The position numbers were made by a program, and so were the translations under genes. From contig CAKAKS010000060.1 of assembly GCA_916700875.1 (NCBI GenBank), positions 4,697,334-4,761,333 on the forward strand: a stretch of DNA of 64,000 nt. Direction: 5' to 3'. Shown here in pieces: positions 1-13,400 of this stretch (the stretch's first letter is position 1; each line of letters begins with the position of its first letter). This stretch comes from Sebastes aleutianus (lineage: Eukaryota; Chordata; Actinopteri; Perciformes; Sebastidae). The notes below the pieces were generated by a model. It was not told where the DNA came from. It made no database searches and saw only the letters and a list, made by a program, of their open reading frames with translations.

Positions 1-236
1 ATAAAACAAAGATTGTAGTGGCTGCTCCTGTCAGACTTTGCTCCCCCTGATGTAATTTATATTATGACTCCGTCTTTAAAAATGTCCCCAGCCACACCAT
101 GAACTGATTGATAGACTCAGGCTTTTTTCTTCACGGTCAAGCATGTAGATGACTAAACTTGAACTCCTAATCAGTGAGTGTGTATTGTTGATCTTCTTAT
201 TCTCATCTTCTCTTCTCTTTTTGTTTGTCATTGCAG
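1..236 (+). other. intron upstream of the dop1a start exon
   Basis: AT-rich sequence with no exon-like open frame, ending in a good acceptor. Read as the 3' part of an intron in the dop1a 5' UTR. Confidence 0.4.
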
Positions 237-294
237 GTGTGATGTATATATGTGTGCCTGGTGTTTTACATTAGCGTAATAACCACCCAGGAGG
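237..294 (+). other. dop1a: 5' UTR part of the first dop1a coding exon
   Basis: A pyrimidine-rich tract ending in TTGCAG at 231-236 is a good acceptor, so the exon holding the start codon probably begins at 237 and carries 58 nt of leader. The first noncoding exon and the promoter would lie left of the window. Confidence 0.6.
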
Positions 295-432
295 ATGAAT
301 GCAGAGGAAGTGGAGCTGCTCAGTGACTCCAAGTACAGGAACTATGTGGCAGCAGTGGACAAAGCCCTCAAGAACTTTGAGTACTCCAGTGAGTGGGCAG
401 ACCTCATCTCTGCACTGGGCAAACTCAACAAG
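295..432 (+). CDS. dop1a: dop1a coding exon 1 (residues 1-46)
   Basis: Opens with MNAEEVELLSDSKYRNYV and ends ALGKLNK before donor gtaatg. The context GAGGATGA has a purine at -3 of the ATG. This is the start of the Dopey N-terminal domain. Confidence 0.95.
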
Positions 433-3400
433 GTAATGATCTCAGTCAGGACACTGTTTGACATACACTCCACTAGATTACAAGTTGTACAGAAGGCAAA
501 GACACAAACACAAACCATAGAGTGTATATATAGATGGACGACCCGTCTCCACTTCCTCCCACTGTACAAAAGTGAAGCCAAAATATCCCGGACACAGAAG
601 CTGCCATCTTGAGATTGTGACGTCATTTGAAGCCAGATTCAGAGGCTTCACTTTTGGGGAGCTGTCATGTTGTCCATCTTTATATACAGTCTATGATACA
701 AACACATATGTATATACAGATTGTGTTCAAAATAATGAATCAGTGTAGCAGGGGAGCCTCAGTTTGACACTTTGTTGGAATTCAGGCTACTGTTATTGCA
801 TGAGTTGTCAAGTAAAGATGTTAAGTTTTCATTACTGCTTATGCCAAACGGGTTGAATATACATAAAAAAACAAGTATTTTGTTTTAGTAAGCCACCATA
901 TATCATGACAAGAAATATAAAAGTATCTGAAAACACATATGAACACATAATCTGCTCTTGTGTGAAGTACACAGATACATATTCTGGTTGTTACACTGTT
1001 GTCTGTGTGTGCCTCTTATCTTCCATTTCTTTACATCCTGCCTCAGGTTTTGCAGAACAATGCAAAATACCAGGTGGTTCCCAAGAAGCTGACGATAGGC
1101 AAACGGCTGGCCCAATGCCTCCACCCCGCCCTGCCCAGCGGGGTCCACCGCAAGGCCTTGGAGACGTACGAGATCATCTTCAAGATCATTGGACCCAAGA
1201 GGCTGGCCAAAGACCTCTTCCTTTACAGGTAATACTGTAGTACCACTCACAGTGGCCAGCTGGATATGAAGTTTCCAGCTAGTATCAGAACCTTGATATG
1301 TTTCTCATCCCCTGCAGCTCCGGGCTCTTCCCTTTACTCTCCAACGCCGCTATGTCTGTGAAGCCGGTGCTGCTGGGGCTCTATGAGACCTACTACCTGC
1401 CTCTGGGAAAGACTCTGAAACCAGGCCTACAGGGACTACTGACCGGGGTGCTGCCCGGTCTGGAGGAGGGCTCTGAGTATTACGACAGGTGAGAAGAGCA
1501 GCAATGGAAAGTAAAACAACAGGCCATTAGGAGAAAGCATTTTTATAGCATGATGTGGAAGGGAATTGATTTCAGATTGTATGAATGATAAATGAGATGT
1601 ATGAGTCATTGCAAGATTAATGTTTGAGAAAGACTTCCCAGTTCAAAACATGGTTATTGTTTGATACCAGGAATGACCTGCAGACGTGTGTCTACTATGT
1701 TTACATTTACTATCTCAAAAAATTACAGTATTTTCTTAATATATATCTAACACTTTCTATTTTTTAGTTGTCATATATTGATTTAATCATTAAATTTATT
1801 CACATTATTATTTGTATATGTAGTTGTGAATGATATCTCAGATATTTAGGGCTGCAAGTAATGATTATGTTCATTGTCAATTAATCCGTTGATTATTTTC
1901 TCGATTAATCGATTAGTTGTTAGGTCTATAAAATGTCAGATAGTGGTGAAAAATGTCACTCAGTGTTTCTCGAAGCCCAAGATGACGTCCTCAAATGTCT
2001 TGTTTTGTCCACAACTCAAAGACATTCAGTTTACTGTCATAGAGGAGTAAAGAAACCAGAATATATTCACATTTAAAGAGCTGGATTCGTAGAATTTTGA
2101 CTTTTTTCTTAAAAATGACTCAAACCGATTATCAAAATAGTTGCCAATTAATTTAACATCTGACAACTAATCAATTAATCGGTTAATTGTTGCAGCTCTA
2201 CAGATATTAAAAAGCATGGAAATGATTGATCTCATCAGTGCTACTATAATTACTCTCACAGACCCTAGAGGGCGCTGCAGTTTCATCTTAAACCACAATG
2301 ACATAATTGGCGTCAAAGGGGGCTTCATCATACAGTAGGACTTTTTCATGGTGGACCTTTTAACTTGTTATAGCAGGAAAAGCACAGGTGTGACTGATGG
2401 CAGACGTAATTAATGTTATCAGTAACACCTGTCCTTTTCCTGGCGTGTTGTTAAAATATCAGCTGTTAAAAAAAAAAACGATTTGTAGGGGTCAACGTGG
2501 ATACTGTCATATTGTTTTTCATTTAAATTTACTCTTTATATGTTATTGTTTTAATACTTTTATATCAGATATGCAATGTTTTGCATCCTTCCTTTGAGTT
2601 TGTTTTGCTTATGTCAAACTGCAGAGGTTAACAGGAGGTTGCATTATTTTTCCTACCTCCTGATGCCATTTCCTGTTACTGTTTCAATAATTCAGTTTCC
2701 ACACAGAGGAGTTTCTTAATGTCTTAAAGCTGAACTCGGATTGCAAAAACAAAAAAATCCCCCGTCTTATTAGCCTAAATCACACAATAGTGTCCCGTCT
2801 GTTGTAACTGAGATTTCACAGATTCACCTGGTTTGCCCAATTTAAATTTAGTATTATGCATGGATACTGGCAAGATAAACTACTCAGATAGTGTAAATGG
2901 CAAATTAAAAGCTTCACAGGGAGATCCAAATGGTCTCATAAACAGCAGTGAGTGAGTGGTCTGTTCAGAGAAAACTCACCAGCTCTGAATGATGTATGTC
3001 TCTCTCTCTGGTGCTTGTGATATCTTTTGTTTACTTACAGTACTAATGATAATTGTGCTGTTTGATGTTACGTAAACCAAGGAGCATAAAAACCTGGTCA
3101 ACTAATGCTACTCATTAAATATTATAAACGTGTTATTGTGCTCAACCAGCAGGAACATCCTGTAAAAATACCCTACGTAGTGACTTCCTCCCTCTGGGCA
3201 GGGCAGAAACACTGTTAGTCTGCCAACAACATGTGAAAACAAGTAAACAAGTATTTTTACTTCTGAGTGCCAGCATTGCTTTGTAGACTGTATCGCTGTG
3301 CAGTGCTAGTGTGGTCGGAGGTCAGTGCTGGTGTGTACGTACTGTAATAAGCATGTCCGCTGTGTTCTCTCTGTGTTTTCCTCAGAACCAACACCCTGTT

Positions 3401-6400
3401 GGAGAAGGTGGCTGCAGCGGTGGAGCAGACGGCCTTCTACTGTGCCTTGTGGGGCAGCATCCTGACCAGCCCTGCCGTGCGTCTCCCCGGGGTGTCCTTT
3501 GTTCTGCTGCACCTCAATCGCAAGCTCTCCATGGAGGACCAGCTCTATGTCATGGGCAGTGACATTGAGCTCATGGTACATGGCAGTACACTAAGTAGCA
3601 CACCTGATAGTTCCACGCATGGCTCTGAGGGATGACATTTACATCACAATCCTCCAAAATTGCAGTTTAGTGAAGCTGATGTTTCAGTGATTTGGATTGT
3701 TTAGCATCACTTCAGTGTTTTCATCAGGTGTCATCATATACAGTATGTGTCCAAATGCAAATTTGGAATAGAAGGGTATTAGGGCTGTATCGAATAGTTC
3801 AAAGCTTCATTCTTAGCACAGCTTTTTTTTGCATGTGTATTCATTATGTTTAAACCTGGCATTTATGCAGAGGTTCAGAGAAAGATCAGGCTACACTAAT
3901 ATTATTAGTATTATACTATTTGTAGAATTAGATTCCAGTGATGGTTGCGAGTAGTGACGCACGAGTCGACCCACAACGTGCGGGTCGTGCGGGTTTGTGT
4001 AAGCTTACCAGAAAATATCACAGTTCGGTTGGGCGGGTGAAAAAGTAGCGTTCCGAGTAAGTTATCAATAACTTACAGAAACGTTGCGTGCAGTAGTCCA
4101 CCTTCCACCTTGCCTTCGCCTCTCTCTGTCACTCCCTCTAAAAAACACACACACACACAGCGAACGTCGTGGCGCACCTACATGTATTTATGTTAGCGAA
4201 ACTGACGAGTAATAGTCATTAAAGAAAGTTGATTTAATAAAAAAAAAGTTATTTAACCGATGAATCACTTAATTAAAATTGAGGATTTTGTTTGAGGATT
4301 TATTTATTAATTGTTTTACGATGATGATGTCATAAAATATGACAACAGACATTTGAAGCTTCATTCAAAAACCTGAATAGAAACTTTGAATGTAAAAAAA
4401 AGGCATTTGGTACAGCCCTAAAGGGTATTATATTAAAACCTTAATTTGCACACAGCGTATCTTTTATTAACATTGTGTTGAGCATGTATTTTGTTTAGTA
4501 TTTCATCAGATGAAATGTTTAAATATCAGTAACATAAAAAATGATTAATAATGATTAACAAAGCCAAGTAGTGTCTGACACATCCTTAACCCAGGATAAT
4601 AAGCCAGGTCGAATGACATTCAGATGGATTGCCATCGCAGGTTTAACTTGAATCACTTTGTCGATTCAAATGGTTTAATGTTGTACAATGTTCTACATTG
4701 TTTTAATATACATATGAAGGTGAATAATAGTGTGTCTCTATTCTCACCAGGTGGAGGCGGTCAGTACCTCAGTCCAGGACTCAAGTGTGTTGGTGCAGAG
4801 GAGCACCCTGGACCTGATCCTCTTCTGCTTCCCCTTCCATATGAGCCAGGTAAGGACTGTGGGACTGAGGTCTGGCTAAATGTACAGGCCTGTGTGTTAA
4901 CTGCAGTGTGGTCATGTTGTGTGTGTCTGTCTTACAGTTATTAGATCAAAGTATCCATATGTATCGATACTTATATTGATATATCAAGCTGTTTATATAT
5001 TGGCTAATATTAGTATTAGTATTGACATTGTTGTTCTGTTATTTCAGATATGTGCATTTTGTTCTTATTGCATCTGCATGTGTGTGATCATGATGAGAGC
5101 GATGCCTGATGACAGAGCGCCACAGTGGTGACTCATGCTGGCTGCTTGTTAAATCCTTGACCTCAGAACATTTCTAGACATGTCAGAGCCGGGACACAGC
5201 TCTTAACTGACATCTGCAGTGTCTGTGTTTGTATGTATATGTGTGAAATGGAGAGAGAAACAGTCACAAATGTTCTGGTCTGTTCTGTTGTGTTCAGGCG
5301 ACTCGCCCTGACATGATCCGGATCCTGTCAGCAGCTTTGCATGTGGTTTTGAGAAGAGACATGTCCCTCAACCGCAGACTCTACGCCTGGCTGCTGGGTG
5401 CGAAATTCACACACAGACACAGTACTGACATTCACATGTAGCAGGGTTCCCTCCCATCATTTACTTTAGAGAGATACTTTAGAGAATAATAGGATTTTCA
5501 TTTGTGGAAGTCCAAGAATATCAGGTAACTCTTTACAGGAATGTGTGGATGTATGTGCTGCGGTCATTATCTTACTTTGTTTTCTCTTGTTTGCAACTCA
5601 CTGTGGATGAACATGCTGGTAAGTGTCTGCATGGATAAAGATGGAGAATGAATGAATGAATGTTCAAGTCCTACCACTCTGAATCTGTCAAAGCTTCTAT
5701 AGCGTGAAGCAGTCCAAGATGTACTTTATTATACCATAGCTGAAATCTGAGTGATGTCGGCAGCAGCCATTAGGGATGGGCGATACCAAACTTTTCAGAC
5801 TCGATATGATACCGATTTAACGATACAGATACTGATCATTTCCTAAATGGGTATGTGATTTTTCAAAATAATGGTCATTTTTAGAAAAAAAAGATCATTA
5901 CACTCAAAGGCAAATCACATGACACATACCGGCCATCGATACCAAATTTATTGCAAAAGCAAATATGAGTACAATTAAATAAAATTGTTTGTGCCATTAA
6001 GTATAAAAAAAATATTCCAGTATTTACAGAAATACTATGATTAAATAATAAGCCTCCTTATAACTTTTAGGGTGTGTTGCCTTTAAATGTTTCAAGAGGT
6101 TACTCGTGTTGCTGTGTGTGGCACTTTGTCACTAATAGTGCATCTTGATGTATTTTTATCTGCAGGTGAAATGTAGCACGACACCACACTACATTTCCTT
6201 TCTGCTGTTCTCTCACATGTCTAATGTGGAAGTGTGCGACAATGTGCCGCTGTAATCATTATACAAATGTGGTGAAAACGTTTTGAAGTGATGCAGCCTC
6301 CCACGCTTGTATTCATATAATTTTATTATCAATATTTTTTATACCAAATGAGTAGCTTGTGAAGTATCGATTCCGCAGTATTGATCCGCCCATCCCTAAC

Positions 6401-9400
6401 GGCGATTAGGACGTTACAAAGAAGAAGAGGATGTACAGGAAGATACAGATAGATTATCTCGATAGAAATGAAATCAACATTTGCTCCACTCTGGATAAGG
6501 GCTTTGCTTCTTGCCTCATGCTTGAATATGCTGGATGCACATCTGAGTGTTTGTGCTATTTCAACTCCGTGTCTCTGTTTCTTGAAGGCTTTGACAACAA
6601 CGGGGTGAAATTAGGCCCCCGCAGCACTCGTCAGAGCAACCCAGAGGAGCACGCCAGCCACTACTTCAACACCTTCTCTAAAGACATGCTAGTCCAGGTG
6701 AGGTTTCAAGCAGTGGGCAACTCCGGGGTCTGAAGAGTGAAGCCAATGTGGAAGTACCTTAAACCTGCATTCTTTCTAACAGCCAGCAGGGGAAGTCTGG
6801 TTGTATAGAAGTCTATGAGAAAATGAGCCTACTTCTCACTTGATTTATTACCTCAGTAAACATTGTAAACATGACTTTATGGTCTGTTAGATCCCTCAAG
6901 TTACTCCTCACCCCTATCACAGGAGGCATATACTTGAACCAGTTCTCCGTTTAAAGGGTCCGGTTCTTGGCTACACTGGGTTCACCCAGGTAATAACTAC
7001 TAAATACTTGATTTTCATGTATATTTCCTTATTCAATCAGGAATAAATCTTAACACTTTCTTTTTACTAACATTAGTTATTGTTAAATTGATTAGTGGTT
7101 ACATATTCTGTGTCACAAATGTCCATTTTTTGTTATTCACTTGCGTTGGAACGGCCTCCCTCTAGCGGCTTGACGAGGGTAAGGGTAAGGCTGGCAATGC
7201 CCCCGAGCGCGTACTCTGTTTTTCTCCCATTTGTCTCGACGCCGCCTAGGGCCCTCTGTTTGGGCCCGAGGCTGCCCGTTCCAGGGGCGAGGGTTTACAT
7301 ATAGGGGACGAGGGATCTCATAATTACTTGACAGGTCTCAATCACTAGTTTCAAGTCTTCTTCAATACAGCATGATGTTCATTTAGTAAATTATGTTCCA
7401 ATTTAGAGTCAAATAGACCATAAAGCAGGGGATGCTTTAGGGCGTGGCTACCTTGTGATTGACAGGTCGCTACCACGGCATTGTCCGGTCTGGTAGTTGT
7501 CCGTGTTTTCGTTTTAGTACTTTAACCACAATGGGTTTTCAGTTCATGAAAGTTACTTGTAACATTTTTGACGCCTAATGCCAAATTCACCAGGGCAGCA
7601 GCAAAGTGTGTCCTGCGACGAACTGCCACGCAATGTCTATGAAAAGCTGTGGCGGCTGCTCCCAAGCTCAGCGAGCTGCGGCCGGTTGATTCTGTGGCGG
7701 AGTGCGGCCAAACAAAAGATGGGAAGAGTTAAGCTTTTAGTGCAGCCAGAGAGGACAGTGAACAATCAGTCAGTAAACTGATCCTGTGACTGCTGTGACA
7801 TGTTGACCTATTTTACAAAATCATTTCTTCCCACCTGAAACACATAAATACGCCTCCCGGCCGCAGACAACTTTAATTATTGTGGTGAGCCGCGCTTCGC
7901 CGCTGCCTGGTGTGAATTCGGCAAATTCAGCTCCACCCTCTCGTGTCCCTTCTGGTTGCAAAGAACCAAGGTGGTGATGGCCAAAATGCCGAACTCAAGG
8001 CTTCTAAACGGCAGTCCACAAACCAATGGGTGACGTCACGGTGACTACGTCCACTTGTTATAAACAGTCTACGGTTTCAAGCTAATTGCAAAAAGGTCAC
8101 CAATGAAAAATGGTTTCATATGTGTAAAATTAGCTTCTAAAATAATCCCCAAATCAGATGACTCCAGAGATGTGAGACGTGTGTATATGTGGGGTGGGGA
8201 AGAGTGTGCGTATCGGTTGGGGTTCGTCTTCAATTTGGCAGATCTGGCCCTCTTTTGTCTGCTACACAGTTTATCCATTCCCTTTAATCCTTCTCCTCCC
8301 ACACCTCCCACATCCTCTCCGGGGTTTGCATATACGTCCTGCTCTCCTCTCCTATTCCCAGTAGCCTGTCCTTTGAAGACAGTTCCCAGTTCTCCCAAAG
8401 TCTTTTACACACACACTCACAGAGACACACTTGTGTGATCTGTCCTGTCACGCTCAAAACAGCCTTTGCCCTCCTGGCGTGTGATGAGCTCAGGTACTCC
8501 AGGGGTTGGAATAGAGCGACCAGGAGGGGAAGTTTTGTTTTTTGAAAGTGTTTTTTTGTTTTATTTGTTGTTTGCTCTTCTGCCATCTGCTCTGAGATAG
8601 TTATCGGAGCTCCCTCCATTGGGAGAAGGTTGGTACTACAGAGACCGTCTGTTCCTGGCTTCACACCATTATGTGACAGACGAAGCGTGAAACACACACA
8701 AAAAAAATGAAAGGGGTGTTCAATGCAAATATGAAATTGTTTCTGCCAAATATCAGAGGCAAAAATAAAAAAATAAAAATAAATGTGCCCCCCCGCTGTG
8801 TCAAAAGTGGCTCTGGAGTTTAGAGATGTCTTCTGATATTTTACTGTAATAGAGGTATCTGTATGTGTTTTGTGTGTTTTCAGGCCATGGTGGGGATCTT
8901 GCAGGGCAAGGCCCGAGGCGGGGAAGAAGAGAGCATCCTCATGCACGACCTCAAGCCATTTCGCATCCTCATCAGTCTGCTGGACAAACCGGAACTTGGT
9001 AACCAGTCTGTCAATACGTAGACACCAACAGTTTAGATAGTGTTGTAACTGCGTAAATAATGATGCATGTCACATAAACTGAAAGTAATATTTCCACTGT
9101 GTATATCATCTCGCGTATCTGTATTTGTCCCCCTCCAGGACCAGCAATCCTAGAGGATGTTCTGATCGAGGTGTTTCGGACCTTACACACACAGTGCCGA
9201 ACAGAGCTGGACCTCCAAAACCAGAGTCCCTTCAGTAAAGACCATACACACCTCAGCAGGTCAGTCCAGTACACCACTTTCCCATCTTTTGGCTTTCAGA
9301 CAATACATCTGATACAACTTAAATGAACCCCATGATGAAAGTTTGGTTGTTGAATCACCATCGGGAAAAAAAAAAAAGGTAGAATAGAACAACTGGGATA

Positions 9401-10448
9401 TATTAAAGCAAATAACATCTAATAATTACAACATTAAAACATTTTAAGTAATACTTGCAATGACATGCAAACATGACAGCTTTAAAACTTACTGAAAAAA
9501 GTGTGTGGAAAATAAGTCAAATTGCAACAAAGAAGTGAAAATATATGCAATGTAAAAAGAAAAAAACGTTGTCAGAATAATGAGAAATGGCCAACAGTCC
9601 GAATTTTTGTGATTCAAATTGTTGTATTTGACATTCTATTGTTGTAAATGTTGCCTTGTAAATTGCAAATTACATTTGATATTTTTACACAATATATAAC
9701 CTAAATCATGGCTATCATTATAATGGATGTTTTTGTGAATAGCATGATGCTAATTTTCCTTCTTTCTTAGTAAACTACGAGAGAACAAGAAGACGGCAGA
9801 GCTGATTAAAACAGCCAATCTGCTGTTCAACTCGTTTGAGCCGTACTACATGTGGGACTACATCGCTCGCTGGTTTGAGGAGTGCTGCAGGTTTGTGTGT
9901 TAAAACTCCTCAAGTCTGCACTTTATGAGGCACCCAGCTAGTATCAGAAAGAGTTAAGGTCTGAATAGCAGAGGGGGAAATCTGTGGAAAACTAAAGTGG
10001 CTGTCATGTTTCTGGAGCCGTGTTGAAATAGTGATCCATTATTCATCTTTAGAAAGAGTGAAAGGGATGCCGCTGGTCTGCTACTCTAGTTTCAGTACGT
10101 TGTTCAGCTGCTACCAGGAGCCGAATGTGTGCCAAGATGCTATTACCATTACACCCACACAGATTTACATCATCAGCATCACGGAAGTTAACTGCTCACC
10201 ATCATAAGATAATCTCAAATATGTCTCTATGTTGCAGGAGGACAGTGAACAGCAGCACAAGTGCACCACGGCATGCTGGGAGCTCAGATCCTCCGGAACT
10301 CTCATTGGTGGAGTTCTGTCAGCTGGTCGACTTCCTGCTGGATATTGTTTCCTTGGTGAGACTCTTTCTTTCTTTCTTTCCTTCTTTCTTTCTTTCTTTT
10401 TTCTTTCTTTCTTTCTTTCTTTCTTTGCATCTTTCTTTCTTTCTTTCT

Positions 10449-10483
<35 letters not shown>

Positions 10484-13400
10484 CTCTGTCTTTCTTTCTT
10501 TCTTTCTTTCTTCCTCTCTTATGTCTTTCTTTCTTACGTCTTTCTTTCTCTCTGTCTTTCTTTCTTTCTGTCTTTCTTTCTTGCATTTTTCTTTCTTACC
10601 GTCTTTCTTTCTTTCTTACTTTCTTTCTTTCTTTCTTGCATCTTTCTTTCTTTCTTACTGTCTTTCTTTCTTTTTCTCTTTCTTTCTCTTTCCTTCTTTG
10701 TTTTTCTTTCTCTTATGCTCTTTCTCTGTCTTTTTTTCTCTGTCTGTCCATCTTTCTTTCACTCTCTCTTTCTTTGTCTTTTTTTGTCTATCTGTCATTT
10801 TCTCTTTCTTCCACTTTCTCTCTTTGCTTTTACTCCACTATAACTTTCTTTCTTTCATTCTTTTTCCCTTCACACTTTCTTGCTGTTTCTGTTTTTGCTA
10901 AATTTTTCATTTCTGTCTTTGTCATTATTCAGTCTCTCTCTTTATCCTTTCATGTTTTCATTACCGTTCCTTTATAGATTTCTGTTTCCTCAAAATGTTC
11001 TTTATTTTTTGTCTGTCTCCGCTACATCCTTTCTCCTCCCTCTTCTACAGTCCCTTGTCTCCTGCCCCTGCGTGGGCTCTCCATCTCACTCTCTGTTTCT
11101 CACTCCCTCTTGGCTCACACACCTCCTTTTGTAAATCCAGTTCTGGGATGTTATAGGAGGTGTGTGTCTGCACCTCCTCTTCCCTCTGTGTCTGTGTGTG
11201 TATGTGTGAAATCTCTACACAGGCTGAAATGCCTGTGTTTAGTTTCCCCTGCCAAAATATTGTTTGCATCCTTAGAGAAATATGCTTGTCTATACAGTAT
11301 TTCCAATCTGAATAGTTTGGAAATCCCTCACTCTTTTATTACCCTGTCTAAATGCTTGTTTGTGTGTGTTTGAAAGAGCGAGAGAAAGAGAGAACCTTGT
11401 GTTCTGTGAGTTTGTGAGCCAGAAAGGGAAAATGTGTGGTGTGTGTGTGTGTGTATGTGTGTGTGTTTCTGCAAACCAAGTGTTGTGTGGCGTGTGCTCT
11501 GCTTGCTCCTGTCTGTTCAAACTATCTGCTCTTTCTCCTTGAAGCCTACTAGAAGCATGAGGGTAATCTGCCAGGTAAAGTACTGCTCTTTCCTGCTTTT
11601 TCACCTCACTCTGCTTCACTGAGGCTACGATAACATTTCCGCAACGTCCCGCCAACATCCCTCAGGCCATCTTTGTTCCTGCCCGCCCTGCTTTGAGTGA
11701 TCATTTCAGAATGACTGACTGACTGTCATATTTTAATAAAATACAAAAAATGATCCAGAGGAAGAAGTGTGATTCTAACCATCATTAACATCATTACATG
11801 TGGTGAAAACTTACCTTTTGGCTGCTTGGTGTGGATCTTGTGAAAATGACATCTCCGCCCAGTGTGTACGTGCTTTCTGTTAAGCATGCATGCAATTATA
11901 TGCTATTGCACTGCTCACATATTTGTAAGAAATATGACTAAATTACTTCATAAAATGCCCATTTTATGATTTGGTTGTTCATTTTTTGCTCTTTTTTTTT
12001 CTTTCATAAAAATGTGTTTTGCTTGTTGAGTCAAAATACTCATAAGAAGATCACCACACTCATGACACAACACTGAGGTGAAAAGAAGGGTCTGTACATT
12101 CAGGTCCAATATATTTAATGATAAAGATTTCATTAAATACTTAAATTGGATTTAAGTGTGCAGAGTCTTCTTTTTTTTTTCAAGGAAAAACAAGATAATA
12201 TTTTATTTTTTTACTAAAATTAAATAAGAAACTGCCAATATACAAAGACAAAACAGAAGAATGGGAGAGATGTCTTTGGATAAATGGTCTCACATCATAT
12301 TAACAGCAGACATTTTGCACCCTAACTACTGTATCTTTGGCTTTTTTAATTTAAATATTAATATTTTTAACAGTAACTGATAGTATTTTGTTCTGATAAT
12401 TCAGTGTCTCTAAATTAGAGGGTTAAGACTTTCAGAAGGAAAAGAGATAAGAAGATCATTCAAGATATTAATGTGTATTTAATAACGTTTAACCAAGCAG
12501 GCTTTATTACTTCAATCATTTTGAAGACTTCAATGAAAGTCCAGCGTCAGCCTTAATGACATTATATCAGGCTCAATTCCTTCCAGATACCCAGTATCAG
12601 TACCAGTATCAAGTCCTCACTCCACTTCTGTTTGTCTCCGACACTTCCAGGAGACCTACATAGAGATCCAGACGGAGCATCTTCCTCAGCTGCTTCTGCG
12701 CATGGTGGCGGCTCTGACCTGCCACCTGCAGGCCCTTGGCCTCGGGGAGCTCACCCACTGCCTTCGTCTCTGCTCCAAGATCCTCAGCAAAGTGCAGCCG
12801 CCTCTGGTGTCCCCTCTGGCCCTGCCGTCAGGCCCCCAGGCTCAGGGCCGCTCCAACTCCACCGGCAATCGCTCAAACGCAGCGGGGGATAAGAGCAGAG
12901 ACAGAGAGGACAAACGGGTAAGGAAAAGTTTTTTTTAAAAAGTTCTATGAAATTGAAAGAAAAATGCTCTTCTCTGTCAGAAGCAAATTTCACATTTTCC
13001 CAGCCACTTTAATCATGAAAAGATCAGAGTATCTGTTCGCTTGAGTGGTCAGTTACCAATTAAAATTGTTCACAAGCACCAAAACAAAAGTGATGCCACT
13101 GCTATTCCAATCTCTGACTTTGAAAAACCCTGCCAGCTCTCTGATCCTTTCAAATCTTTTGATAAAAGCATAGACCCTGTTGCTGCCCCAGTCAGAGCAA
13201 ATCCCAATTTGACCCACTTGACCCACATCCCCTTCAAGTTACTGCCCAAAAATCCCTCCGTTCAGGCTCTGATGGTGTGCCCTGGTCCCTGAACAGGGCC
13301 CCCTTCCGGCTCTAGTTGGCTGCTGCCATCCTCCTGCCCTGTGCTGCAGTTGGCTGGGTGGTCCCACGACCGGCCCTGCCGTCCCACTCTCCCTTGACAC

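Noticed and set aside
8284..8946. 220-codon open frame on the minus strand
   Set aside because: It is antisense to dop1a exon 8, has no recognisable domain and low-complexity patches, and covers intron sequence. Read as chance.
10125..10977. Long F/S/L-rich open frames (up to 258 codons) and the Lys/Arg/Glu-rich frame on the other strand
   Set aside because: Produced by translation of the CTTT microsatellite. Not membrane proteins.
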